A DNA stretch of 64,000 bases from Nostoc sp. FACHB-892. Lineage in GTDB: Bacteria; Cyanobacteriota; Cyanobacteriia; Cyanobacteriales; Nostocaceae. The notes beneath the pieces are model-generated. The model was given only the letters and a program-made list of their open reading frames with translations. It made no database searches and was not told the origin of the DNA. Positions 25,963-35,007 of this stretch are shown here, piece by piece (within the stretch, counting starts at the first letter, position 1; the number at the start of each line of letters is the position of its first letter). The stretch is taken from contig NZ_JACJTR010000016.1 in assembly GCF_014698795.1 (NCBI RefSeq), positions 1 to 64,000 on the forward strand, given 5' to 3'. The translations under genes were made by a program, and so were the position numbers.

Positions 25963-27597
25963 CTAAGTGATTACAGTTGGTTTTTCCCGTCCTGTCAGTT
26001 CGCGGATCTGGGCTATCTCCTCAACAAGGCTAATTAAAGAAGCAAGTGCTTGCTGTGGATCAAGGTCATGTTTGGCTGGATCTGCCTCATAGCTTTCTAT
26101 GTAAACTCTTAGGGTTGCACCTTGAGTTCCCGTACCAGAAAGTCGCACCACAATGCGGGAGCCATCGGTAAAGCCAATGCGAATACCCTGTTTTTGGCTA
26201 ACGCTACCATCAACAGGGTCGGTATAACTAAAGTCATCGCTGTATTCAACTTGATAGTTACCGAATTGCTTACCTTTAAGAGTTGGTAATAAAGAATGCA
26301 GTTTTGCGATTAAGGTGTTTGCTGATTCTATTTCTATCCCTTCATAGTCATGGCGAGAGTAATAATTGCGTCCATAAGTCTGCCAGTGTTCCCGGACAAT
26401 CTGCTCAACAGACTGTTGTCGGACTGCTAGGATATTCAGCCAGAACAGAACAGCCCAAAGCCCATCTTTTTCGCGGATATGGTTAGAACTAGTACCAAAG
26501 CTTTCTTCACCGCAGAGGGTAGCTTTACCCGCGTCTAAGAGGTTGCCGAAAAACTTCCAACCAGTGGGCGTTTCATAGGATTCAATTCCAATCTGAGCGG
26601 CAACTCGATCCACAGCTTGACTAGTAGGCATCGATCGCGCTACCCCAGCTAAACCGGAACTATAACCAGGGACTAGCTTGGCGTTTGCGGCTAAGACTGC
26701 AAGGCTATCGCTAGGAGTGACAAAGAACTTACGCCCTAAGATCATATTGCGATCGCCATCTCCATCAAAAGCTGCCCCAAAGTCTGGCGCATTGTCTCCG
26801 TACAAAATATCTACCAACTCATGGGCATAAACCAGATTTGGATCAGGGTGTCCGCCCCCAAAGTCTTCTAGAGGTGTACCATTACGCACAGTTCCCACTG
26901 GCGCGCCCAAACGTTTCTCAAAAATGGCATGAGCATAAGGACCAGCTACCGCATGTAAGGCATCGATGCTGATCCGAAAATTTCCAGAAGTCAACAGTTG
27001 GTGAATGCGATCAAAATCAAACAAAGACTCCATTAACTCTTGATAATCTTGTACGGAGTCAATCACCTCAACTACCGTGTTTCCCAAATGTGATTCACCC
27101 AAGGTTTCTATATCTACATCTGGTGCTTCCAGAATTTGGTAGCTATCAATCACTTTACTGCGATCATAGATAGCCTCTGTCACCTTTTCCGGCGCTGGGC
27201 CACCGTTGCCAATGTTATATTTCACACCAAAGTCACCATTTGGCCCGCCCGGATTATGACTAGCAGACAAGATGATGCCGCCAATGGCCTGGTACTTGCG
27301 AATAATAGCGGAAGTTGCAGGAGTAGACAAAATCCCCCCCTGACCAACTTTAATCTGCCCAATGCCATTGGCCGCAGCCATTTTTAAAATGATTTGAATG
27401 GCTTGGCGATTGTAATAACGACCATCACCACCCAGAACTAGGGTTTGCCCCTGTAATTCCCTTACAGAATCGAAGGTGGATTGAATGAAATTTTCCAGGT
27501 AGTGGGGCTGCTGAAAAGCCTTAACTGCTTTCCGCAGACCAGAAGTACCGGGCTTTTGGTCGCTGAAGGGAGTAGTAGAGACTTTACGAATGTTCAT
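25963..27597 (-). CDS. pgm: Phosphoglucomutase (alpha-D-glucose phosphate-specific)
   Basis: This 544-residue enzyme interconverts glucose-1-phosphate and glucose-6-phosphate, linking glycogen and sugar-nucleotide pools to central metabolism. The active-site serine is in LSASHNPGGPNGDFGVKYN near 130-148. The metal-binding loop FDGDGDRNMI lies near 279-288. The substrate loop CGEESFGTSSNHIREKDG lies near 357-374. The phosphate-binding loop VRLSGTGTQGATLRVY lies near 493-508. Length and start (MNIRKVSTTPFSDQKPGTSG) are standard. It is monocistronic. Confidence 0.96.
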   Translation of the reverse strand: MNIRKVSTTPFSDQKPGTSGLRKAVKAFQQPHYLENFIQSTFDSVRELQGQTLVLGGDGRYYNRQAIQIILKMAAANGIGQIKVGQGGILSTPATSAIIRKYQAIGGIILSASHNPGGPNGDFGVKYNIGNGGPAPEKVTEAIYDRSKVIDSYQILEAPDVDIETLGESHLGNTVVEVIDSVQDYQELMESLFDFDRIHQLLTSGNFRISIDALHAVAGPYAHAIFEKRLGAPVGTVRNGTPLEDFGGGHPDPNLVYAHELVDILYGDNAPDFGAAFDGDGDRNMILGRKFFVTPSDSLAVLAANAKLVPGYSSGLAGVARSMPTSQAVDRVAAQIGIESYETPTGWKFFGNLLDAGKATLCGEESFGTSSNHIREKDGLWAVLFWLNILAVRQQSVEQIVREHWQTYGRNYYSRHDYEGIEIESANTLIAKLHSLLPTLKGKQFGNYQVEYSDDFSYTDPVDGSVSQKQGIRIGFTDGSRIVVRLSGTGTQGATLRVYIESYEADPAKHDLDPQQALASLISLVEEIAQIRELTGREKPTVIT

Positions 27598-27760
27598 AGA
27601 TCGTGTTTAACGTTTAACAAGGCATTTTCTCTTACAGCTTTGCATAAGTTCGTTACAAAAAAAATTGCCCCGTATTAAACCTTTGTGTATCCTCTGTAGC
27701 TTTGGAGTAGTTCATTCTTACGCAAAGCTTTACTAAGTACACCTGAATTCTGCTGTTTAC

Positions 27761-30346
27761 TCAGGAAGGTTCCTTCTTTTCTATTTGGTAAGCCTGCAAC
27801 AGATATTCACCATTGAAATGAATCAGGTGAGTTGAATCTTCAGCAACCCAAACATCTGTTTCCCAAGCAATCTCTGCCAGATATGCCACCATTGCCTTAC
27901 GGCTGAGAAATGTTGTTATCATCACCAGAGGTATTTTGGCACTTCTGAATAAGAATTCAAGTTCCTTCTTCCGTTTAGGATTAATTGGGCCATGTGACGT
28001 TACAGCTTCAATCAGTACCAACCAATTATTTTTTGTGAAGTGAATAATCACATCTGGCATTTTGCCGTGGGAATCAATATTAACGCCCACATCGACCAAT
28101 GCTGCTTCATCGAAGTGGACGAACTTTTCATCTGTATCGCCAATATAGATGAGCTTCCCACCTGGAGTAAAACGAGAGGCAAAATCATTAATAATTTTCT
28201 CAATGAGAATATTCTGGCCACCTGGTGATAAAGTTTTAATTTCCCCTGCAATCACTATTGGAATACGGGATATTTCACGTTCTTGAGCATACTGCTTTTT
28301 CAAAGTTTCAACCGAAGCTAGATAGGTGCGAATACTCTTTTCCCATTCATCAGTACCGTAGGTTCGTAATAGATCGAGCGCACTTTCTTCAATCTGATAT
28401 ACAGTTTTGGGACTGTTGATAGGGCGGCTTAAATCATCTGGATTTGCAACTATCAAAGCTGCATCCAAAAATTGATGCACTGTCTGGCGGCGAACTGTTT
28501 CCCGTGTGTTGGGCTTATAAGTTTTGCCATAATGTTGAGCCATAAAGTCCATCATCGGTGTAATCCCCATCAAAGGGGAAGTTGCTAATTGCCAAGAGTC
28601 TATCGGTTTTAAGTTAAGTAACGCCAGAAGAGTTAAAGCTGACCGTTCATTAAGCTGTGCCCGTGGAAAGCCCAATCGCGTCAATATTTGCAGCGCTTCA
28701 TCAATTCGAGATTTAGTAGCAATTGGATTATTCTCTGACAGATTCGACATACTCAATAGCTTATTTTCTATAAGTTCATCAATTTCCCGCAAAGAAGGAA
28801 ACTGCCCTTTAATCGCTGTCCCTAATAACAATAGCTGTTCCAAGTTAGGGTACTTTAATTTTCGTAAATCTGTTGCATTGATCTGAGTATGCCCATTAAA
28901 CAACCGAAAAAAAGCATCAACTAGGGTTGAATTTAAATAAACAGCAAGCCCACGAGCCAAGGTAGGGCTAAGTCCATGCCCATTTTTATGAAAGTAATTC
29001 AAGTGATTTTCAAAGCCAACATAAGCGTAATTAAATTGGCTAGCATCATAAACCACCGCAACAACACGCCTTTTCTCTTCTTTTGATGAGAATCTTTTGG
29101 TGATAACGTAATGCTCATTTGGTATTAGAAGATTCGCTGTTTCTTCTACAAAAACTATAGCTTGGGGCTTTTTAGTTATTTTTGGGTATTCTACATATCC
29201 ATCCGATAAATTTACCGGATAAATTAAAGGAACGGTATTGTTTTCTGGATTCGCTCTTAAATAGTCTTTTGCCCGGAAATCTACTACCCGTCCGGTTGAA
29301 ACTGTTAGCCCTAAATCTTTCAACGTCCAACTGAAAAGTGCCATCCGCCGAACGATTTGCTGGCTAATCTTGTCTGGGAGAATATGAATAAACTGCTCTA
29401 GATCATCGGGCTGAACTAAAGCTGTATATGGTACAGAGTGTGACCTGATTAAGTCATCATTAGCACCAGAACTGGTATTGATGATGACGTTGCTAGACTT
29501 TTGCTTTTGTTTTGTAGCTTGGATTATGATAGTTTCCTGCAAAATATCATCGTCACTAAATGCTTCTTGCCGCGACTCAAAAAGATGTACTTGTTGTAAA
29601 GCCATCATCTCTAAAAACATCTTGCGGAAGCTGCAAAAATAGGGGCCATTACAAAAACTGCGCGGGGTAATCGCTACAAACTCCCCACTTGGTTTTAGAA
29701 GTTGCGCTGTAGCAGCCATAAAACCAGTATAAAGATTGCTAGTTTCCAAACCAATGGAACGCAGCAATTCGCGCACCTTGGAATTAGCATTGATTTTTAA
29801 ATAAGGCGGGTTGAGAATAGCATGGGTAAATTCTGCTGTGTTGGCACTATTCATTAAACCAACCTGAAGCAACCTAACTGCATCTTCGATAAAATCAGTC
29901 TCACGAATTTCGTAATTGAAGGAAATACCCACACGTTGACATTCCTTGTTACAAAGCTCTAGAGTTTGATGCAAATATCCAATTAGAAAAGGGTCAATTT
30001 CATAAGCTACAACGCGCAAACTTGATGTGTGTTGTGTATGCTGACATACTTTTGCTACAAAAGCAGCGATTAATGAACCAATTCCTGCTCCAGCATCAAG
30101 CAAAGATATTTCAAGCAAATCCAGCCTATTAAACATCCCAGCCATCAATTGTGCTACTGAAGCAGGAGTCAGAAATTGACCCATTGATGCTTTTTTTTTG
30201 TCTTGCCTTAGCTTTAAACTTACTACAGCCCGATGAAGATCCACTTGTGCAAGCAAGTTTCCACTTGATAGTTCTGCGAGGCTGGTAAACCTCAAACTAT
30301 TATTATGATTTGCTACGAACGGTCTACTGCTTGATGGGACGATCAC
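27761..30346 (-). CDS. Single-chain R-M protein: adenine methylase fused to BsuBI/PstI-type endonuclease
   Basis: This 861-residue protein starts at GTG. The N-terminal half is an Eco57I-class N6-adenine methyltransferase: GQFLTPASVAQLMA near 56, SAM motif LLDAGAGIGS near 82, and catalytic NPPY near 177. The C-terminal ~200 residues match BsuBI/PstI restriction enzymes: KLIYIGDTDEKFVHFDEAAL, MPDVIIHF near 764 and LIEAVTSHGPINPKRKKELE near 776-795. Known BsuBI and PstI systems use separate genes and recognise CTGCAG, so the fusion is notable. No other restriction gene is adjacent. Dispersed mini-elements lie directly upstream. Confidence 0.87.
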   Translation of the reverse strand: MIVPSSSRPFVANHNNSLRFTSLAELSSGNLLAQVDLHRAVVSLKLRQDKKKASMGQFLTPASVAQLMAGMFNRLDLLEISLLDAGAGIGSLIAAFVAKVCQHTQHTSSLRVVAYEIDPFLIGYLHQTLELCNKECQRVGISFNYEIRETDFIEDAVRLLQVGLMNSANTAEFTHAILNPPYLKINANSKVRELLRSIGLETSNLYTGFMAATAQLLKPSGEFVAITPRSFCNGPYFCSFRKMFLEMMALQQVHLFESRQEAFSDDDILQETIIIQATKQKQKSSNVIINTSSGANDDLIRSHSVPYTALVQPDDLEQFIHILPDKISQQIVRRMALFSWTLKDLGLTVSTGRVVDFRAKDYLRANPENNTVPLIYPVNLSDGYVEYPKITKKPQAIVFVEETANLLIPNEHYVITKRFSSKEEKRRVVAVVYDASQFNYAYVGFENHLNYFHKNGHGLSPTLARGLAVYLNSTLVDAFFRLFNGHTQINATDLRKLKYPNLEQLLLLGTAIKGQFPSLREIDELIENKLLSMSNLSENNPIATKSRIDEALQILTRLGFPRAQLNERSALTLLALLNLKPIDSWQLATSPLMGITPMMDFMAQHYGKTYKPNTRETVRRQTVHQFLDAALIVANPDDLSRPINSPKTVYQIEESALDLLRTYGTDEWEKSIRTYLASVETLKKQYAQEREISRIPIVIAGEIKTLSPGGQNILIEKIINDFASRFTPGGKLIYIGDTDEKFVHFDEAALVDVGVNIDSHGKMPDVIIHFTKNNWLVLIEAVTSHGPINPKRKKELEFLFRSAKIPLVMITTFLSRKAMVAYLAEIAWETDVWVAEDSTHLIHFNGEYLLQAYQIEKKEPS

Positions 30347-30376
30347 AGTCTATCTTCTTAATTGCTATCAAGTTTA

Positions 30377-30480
30377 TATAGCAATCCTAAACCATTTGTA
30401 AAATCTTCTCTTTCTACACTTTGCGTTCTTGGCGGTTCGTTAAAGAAAACAATTTTCATAACCCAGATAGGATTGCTATA
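30377..30480. mobile_element. 104-bp MITE-like element, family A copy 1
   Basis: Perfect 13-bp terminal inverted repeats (TATAGCAATCCTA / TAGGATTGCTATA) bound a 104-bp sequence with no coding capacity. A relative of 103 bp with similar ends lies at 41094-41196. Confidence 0.75.
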
Positions 30481-30516
30481 ACAACTTGACATAAAATCAA
30501 AAGTGTTATTGAATAA

Positions 30517-30603
30517 GACTTACGCATGAGTTACGGAATAACGAACCGCAGAGGCACAGAGGGCACGGAGAAATCAGAGTTTGAGAGATATTTTGCGTAA
30601 GTC
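30517..30603. mobile_element. 87-bp MITE-like element with flanking direct repeats
   Basis: Perfect 10-bp inverted ends GACTTACGCA / TGCGTAAGTC enclose an 87-bp non-coding segment that includes CCGCAGAGGCACAGAGG. The 10-mer ATTGAATAAG is present on both sides (30508-30517 and 30607-30616), which looks like a target-site duplication. Confidence 0.75.
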
Positions 30604-30686
30604 CTAATTGAATAAGCTTTTTAGAGTTTTAAGGGGTTGCTGTATTTACGCCGTGGTGTACTAGTCTAAGCTTTTTTAATCAACGC

Positions 30687-32039
30687 TCAAAGAAGTCCTG
30701 CTGATTCATATAATCGTTTAACCATTGCTGAAATCCTTGCACCATAATCTAAATCTGCTGACCACCGCCCTGATAACTGATCAATTAATGGCGCAATCCC
30801 GCGTGTGACAAAGCGAAACCGTGGATCTACGACTTCCTGTACCAAAGGTTCTAAACTAGCGTAAGCTTTCAAATGTTGGACGTGCGCTCTCACTCCAATT
30901 CTGGCACTTGGAAAAGACGCAGCCTCTGAACCACCACCGATCGCACCTAAGCCTGCAAAGTTATTTTGCTCAGGTCTAATATCACCACCAAACTGTAAAA
31001 ATCCAGTTTCTACACACATTTGGCAAAAGGCAATATCATAGTTAACTCCTTCTACCCCTGCCTCTTCCCGATAAAGTTTTGGGATGTCAGGAAACCTTAC
31101 CAAAGCATTTTGATTATTGTTTCTCAAGAATAATTGTAACTGTACTTCAGAAGTATTACCGTTCGACATCACCCGGTCAAATTGACCAGAGCAAACCATC
31201 AAATTTGAGCGCAAACTGGCAGTCCGAGTTGCAGCATCCCAACTGACTGCAACATTAAAATCTCGCAGTTCAATCGCTTTAACATAAACTATTTTGCGAT
31301 AGGTAATTCGATTAACATTAGCCGCTTTTGTAAGGTCAATCCGTAGACGATCTACTAAATCAATGGGAATGTAAGCATTTCCATTAACTAAAACTCCTTG
31401 CTCTGAGTAACTTTGACCATTAATATTAATATTAATTGGCGGATAATTTGCTTCGGTCGGAGTTCCAGGAGTTGGGTCAATTACACGACTCCAAGTTACC
31501 AATCCATCGGCAATCCCCAAAGCAAAATCGCGGCGACGACTTTGCAGCAAAGCCCGATCTTCTGGATTGCTGAGAAACCCCACTTGCATCACCAAAGCTG
31601 GAAGCGTTGTCTGGCGACAGAATGCTAAACTACCTAAACCACTGTTTGTATCTGGCTTAACTCCCCGATTCGGTAATTGGGGTACACGGCGCAACAACGC
31701 CACTAGTAACTGTTCAGCATTGCTTCTGCGATCGCTATTATTAGCAATGTAGAAGACGCTAGCCCCACGCACAGAAGGGCTGCTAGCTGCATCAGATTCA
31801 ATTTCTAGGGCAACATCACCCCGGCGGCCGCGAGAATTGATCCAGGTGATAGTTTGGGCGGCACTTAAGTCATCAGGAACCGCCAAAATTTCCACATTCC
31901 GCGCTCTCAGTTCCGTGACAATCAAATCGCGCAGCAGAATCATTTCTTTCGCTTCACTTGTACCACCTGCGATCGCACCTGGATCGACTCCTCTGGCTTC
32001 TTTACCTCCGTGAGCTGCTGAAATAAAAATACGCCCCAT
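30687..32039 (-). CDS. tftA: N-acetylmuramoyl-L-alanine amidase, TftA-like
   Basis: This 450-residue protein resembles the hormogonium tapered-terminus morphoprotein TftA of Nostoc. Residues 1-180 form an Amidase_3-like domain (GRIFISAAHGGKEARGVDPG, LRDLIVTELRARNVEI, ALVMQVGFLSNPEDR). A copper-amine-oxidase-N-like region follows (NGNAYIPIDLVDRLRIDLTK), then a glucosaminidase-like C-terminus (FCQMCVETGFLQFGGDIRPE). No signal peptide is visible. At the position where amidases have a zinc His in an HAN motif, the sequence reads EIESDAA, so activity may be altered. Start ATG 32039. Confidence 0.78.
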   Translation of the reverse strand: MGRIFISAAHGGKEARGVDPGAIAGGTSEAKEMILLRDLIVTELRARNVEILAVPDDLSAAQTITWINSRGRRGDVALEIESDAASSPSVRGASVFYIANNSDRRSNAEQLLVALLRRVPQLPNRGVKPDTNSGLGSLAFCRQTTLPALVMQVGFLSNPEDRALLQSRRRDFALGIADGLVTWSRVIDPTPGTPTEANYPPINININGQSYSEQGVLVNGNAYIPIDLVDRLRIDLTKAANVNRITYRKIVYVKAIELRDFNVAVSWDAATRTASLRSNLMVCSGQFDRVMSNGNTSEVQLQLFLRNNNQNALVRFPDIPKLYREEAGVEGVNYDIAFCQMCVETGFLQFGGDIRPEQNNFAGLGAIGGGSEAASFPSARIGVRAHVQHLKAYASLEPLVQEVVDPRFRFVTRGIAPLIDQLSGRWSADLDYGARISAMVKRLYESAGLL

Positions 32040-32180
32040 TTTAAGTATTTCCTCTGATAAAATTAAGTGTAAGCAATTCTATAAATCATTCTTGGTCTAG
32101 CAACAAGAATATAATAGCTATCAGTTGGGAAACGCACCGCAGTGTTAACTACTAACCCATGAATTGATAAATAGACTAGA

Positions 32181-34124
32181 ATGCAAATTCCCCGCTTGCA
32201 CCCAGACACAATTGAAGAAGTTAAACTACGGGCTGATATTGTAGATGTTGTATCCGAATACGTAGTTTTACGCAAACGCGGAAAGGATTTTGTCGGTTTG
32301 TGCCCCTTCCACGATGAAAAATCTCCTAGTTTCACCGTCAGCCAGACTAAGCAAATGTACTATTGCTTTGGCTGTCAAGCTGGGGGAAACGCCATTAAGT
32401 TTGTTATGGAGTTGGGGAAGCGCTCTTTTGCTGATGTGGTGCTAGATTTAGCACGGCGTTACCAAGTACCTGTACAAACCCTAGAACCCGAACAACGTCA
32501 AGAATTACAGCGTCAGCTATCTTTGCGTGAGCAGTTGTATGAAGTTCTGGCAACGTCCGCCCAGTTTTATCAACACGCCTTAAGACAATCACAAGGGCAA
32601 AAGGCACTTGAATATTTGCAATCTAACCGCCAACTCAAAGAAGAAACTATACAGCAATTTGGCTTAGGTTATGCTCCCGCAGGTTGGGAAACTCTCTATC
32701 GTTATCTAGTGGAAGATAAACACTATCCAGCGCAGATACTAGAAAAAGCGGGATTGATTAAGCCACGGCGGCAAGGAGGCGGTTATTATGATGTATTCCG
32801 CGATCGCTTGATGATTCCCATCCGCGATTTCCAAGGGCGTGTCATTGCCTTTGGTGGTAGAACTCTCACGGATGAACAGCCTAAATATCTCAATTCACCA
32901 GAAACCGAACTTTTTAGTAAAGGTAAAACATTATTTGCCCTCGATCAAGCCAAGGGTGGGATTTCTCAACTCGATCAAGCGGTGGTAGTAGAGGGATATT
33001 TTGATGCGATCGCTCTCCACGCGGCTGGTATTAATAACACAGTCGCCTCCCTTGGTACAGCCTTAAGCTTAGAACAGGTACGGTTAATATTACGCTACAC
33101 CGAATCGAAACAATTAGTACTCAACTTCGATGCTGATAAAGCCGGAACCAATGCCGCCGAACGTGCGATCGGTGAAATTGCCGAACTAGCATATAAAGGC
33201 GAAGTTCAGCTAAAGGTTCTCAATTTACCCGATGGTAAAGATGCTGATGAATACTTGCATAGCCACACCCCAGAAGATTATGCAGAACTGCTAAAGAATG
33301 CGCCACTTTGGTTAGACTGGCAGATTCAGCAAATTATTCAAGATCGTGATTTGAAACAGGCTACTGATTTTCAGCAAGTAACTCAGCAAATAGTCAAATT
33401 GCTTAAAAATATAGCTAACAGCGATACACGCAACTATTACGTTTCCTACTGTGCAGAAATACTCAGCTTGGGAGATACCAGACTTATACCCTTAAGAGTC
33501 GAAAATCTCCTAACTCAAATTGCCCCGGCTACAGCTACATATTCCAAGCCCGTGTCAGCCAGGAAGGCATGGGGAGATAGCAAAGTTTCTCACGCTCCAC
33601 TTCCGACAGAACGCAACCTTTTAGAACACGCAGAAGCCTTATTACTGCGAATTTACTTACATTGTCCTGAACAGCGTCAAGCGATTATTGCCGAACTAGA
33701 GGAGCGAGATTTGCAATTTAGCCTTTCTCACCACCGATTTTTATGGCAACAGATTTTAGAAATCTCATCCGTTGATGTAGAAACGAGAAATGTTGCGTCT
33801 CAACCAGATTTAATTTCCCGCTTGCAAGACCATTTTTTAGAATTTAGCACTGAGATGGGGTTAATTTCCCATTTATTCCATGTAGATGAAAAAAACCAGA
33901 AAGAGATACTTCGGACTCCGCAAGTAGTTCAAGCTGCGATCGCTTGCATGGATTTAGTGATGCTTGAAAAACGCTATCGCCACTTTTTGGAACTATGGCA
34001 ACAAACTGATCCCGAAGCTGAACCAGAGCGATATCAATCCTATTATCAGGCTTTTTACGCTGAAAAAATCAAGCTGCAACAAATAGACCGACAACGATTA
34101 TTTTCCATCACAGAGTTATTGTAG
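32181..34124 (+). CDS. dnaG: DNA primase
   Basis: This 647-residue primase makes RNA primers at replication forks. The N-terminal zinc ribbon is FVGLCPFHDEKSPSFTVS with the second half YYCFGCQAGGNA (residues 38-70). The RNA polymerase/TOPRIM core has VVVEGYFDAIALHAAGIN near 271-288 and LNFDADKAGTNAAE near 314-327. The C-terminal helicase-binding domain covers roughly 470-647. It starts at ATG 32181 (MQIPRLHPDTIEEVKLRADI), the normal family start. It converges with the YdcF-like gene, with 15 bases between the stops. Confidence 0.96.
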   Translation: MQIPRLHPDTIEEVKLRADIVDVVSEYVVLRKRGKDFVGLCPFHDEKSPSFTVSQTKQMYYCFGCQAGGNAIKFVMELGKRSFADVVLDLARRYQVPVQTLEPEQRQELQRQLSLREQLYEVLATSAQFYQHALRQSQGQKALEYLQSNRQLKEETIQQFGLGYAPAGWETLYRYLVEDKHYPAQILEKAGLIKPRRQGGGYYDVFRDRLMIPIRDFQGRVIAFGGRTLTDEQPKYLNSPETELFSKGKTLFALDQAKGGISQLDQAVVVEGYFDAIALHAAGINNTVASLGTALSLEQVRLILRYTESKQLVLNFDADKAGTNAAERAIGEIAELAYKGEVQLKVLNLPDGKDADEYLHSHTPEDYAELLKNAPLWLDWQIQQIIQDRDLKQATDFQQVTQQIVKLLKNIANSDTRNYYVSYCAEILSLGDTRLIPLRVENLLTQIAPATATYSKPVSARKAWGDSKVSHAPLPTERNLLEHAEALLLRIYLHCPEQRQAIIAELEERDLQFSLSHHRFLWQQILEISSVDVETRNVASQPDLISRLQDHFLEFSTEMGLISHLFHVDEKNQKEILRTPQVVQAAIACMDLVMLEKRYRHFLELWQQTDPEAEPERYQSYYQAFYAEKIKLQQIDRQRLFSITELL

Positions 34125-34139
34125 TTTCGGAACCTACAG

Positions 34140-34745
34140 CTAGATTTTAAACACTAAATAGATAAAGTAAAAATAAGTTTCTCGGCTTAAAAACTCTATC
34201 TGACTCTGAAAACTGCGATAGCGGGTAGTAGGTGTGGGAGACGAATGTGCATCCATTCCTAAGCCTCGTGCCATTAATACGGCTCGCTTCATATGCAATG
34301 GATCGCTAACAATAAGAAACTTGGTTAATTGGTGAGCATTCGCTACCTCTAAAGCATTTTTGAGGTTCTGGTGAGTTGTGCGAGATTCAGTTTCAGTGAA
34401 AATGTCAGCAGCTTTTACCTGTTGCGCGATCGCGTAATTTTTTCCAACTATAGCTTCGGCTGGTTCATTACTTTCGCCAACTCCGCCAGTAAAAATAATC
34501 CTCTTAACAGATCCATTTTTATATAAATTAATGGCGTGGTTGATTCGCTCTCTGAAAACAGGAGATGGTTCTTGTCCCCAAACTGCCGCTCCTAAAACAA
34601 TTGCTGCATCTGCCTTGATATTATTAGTACTGCTGCCATATAAGTAAATACTTGAGGCTGTAGATGCGATCGCCAGCAACAAGGCAGATATCAAAGCCAC
34701 TGTAACCAAAATTAACCATTTTTTGGGAATTTTGTAATTGAGCAT
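34140..34745 (-). CDS. YdcF/SanA-like membrane protein (DUF218)
   Basis: This 201-residue protein has one N-terminal membrane helix (WLILVTVALISALLLAIAST, about 10-30) and a DUF218 domain outside it. Family landmarks are ADAAIVLGAAVWGQEPSPVF, IIFTGGVGESNEPAEA, then ESRTTHQNLKNALEVA and FLIVSDPLHMKRAVLMARGL. Relatives such as SanA and ElyC influence envelope integrity and peptidoglycan precursors; the exact reaction is unknown. It ends 15 bases from the dnaG stop. Confidence 0.88.
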   Translation of the reverse strand: MLNYKIPKKWLILVTVALISALLLAIASTASSIYLYGSSTNNIKADAAIVLGAAVWGQEPSPVFRERINHAINLYKNGSVKRIIFTGGVGESNEPAEAIVGKNYAIAQQVKAADIFTETESRTTHQNLKNALEVANAHQLTKFLIVSDPLHMKRAVLMARGLGMDAHSSPTPTTRYRSFQSQIEFLSRETYFYFIYLVFKI

Positions 34746-34834
34746 CGGGCGTTGTGCTATTTTTCATTCTTAGTTTCAATATCTAAGCTATAGCGGTTCC
34801 CATTCAGATACGGTACAAGATTATATTGCAAGGT

Positions 34835-34863
34835 GTAGGGGCACGGCAGTGCCGTGCCCCTAC
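34835..34863. repeat. Perfect 13-bp palindrome, dispersed repeat
   Basis: GTAGGGGCACGGC and GCCGTGCCCCTAC are separated by 3 bases. It lies in the gap between the YdcF and RNA-helicase genes, and it looks like a common small repeat of Nostoc genomes. Confidence 0.7.
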
Positions 34864-35007
34864 GGGTGTACTCCACGAACGCTCGTAATGACGTAAAATC
34901 ATAGTTTGTGCGTAAGTCCTGGCTATAAAGTCAAGTTCAAGAGCAGGTTGAAAGTGAATTTAACCGCTTAGGGGCGTTGCTGAAAGAGTAATCCTTAAGA
35001 ACGAAGA

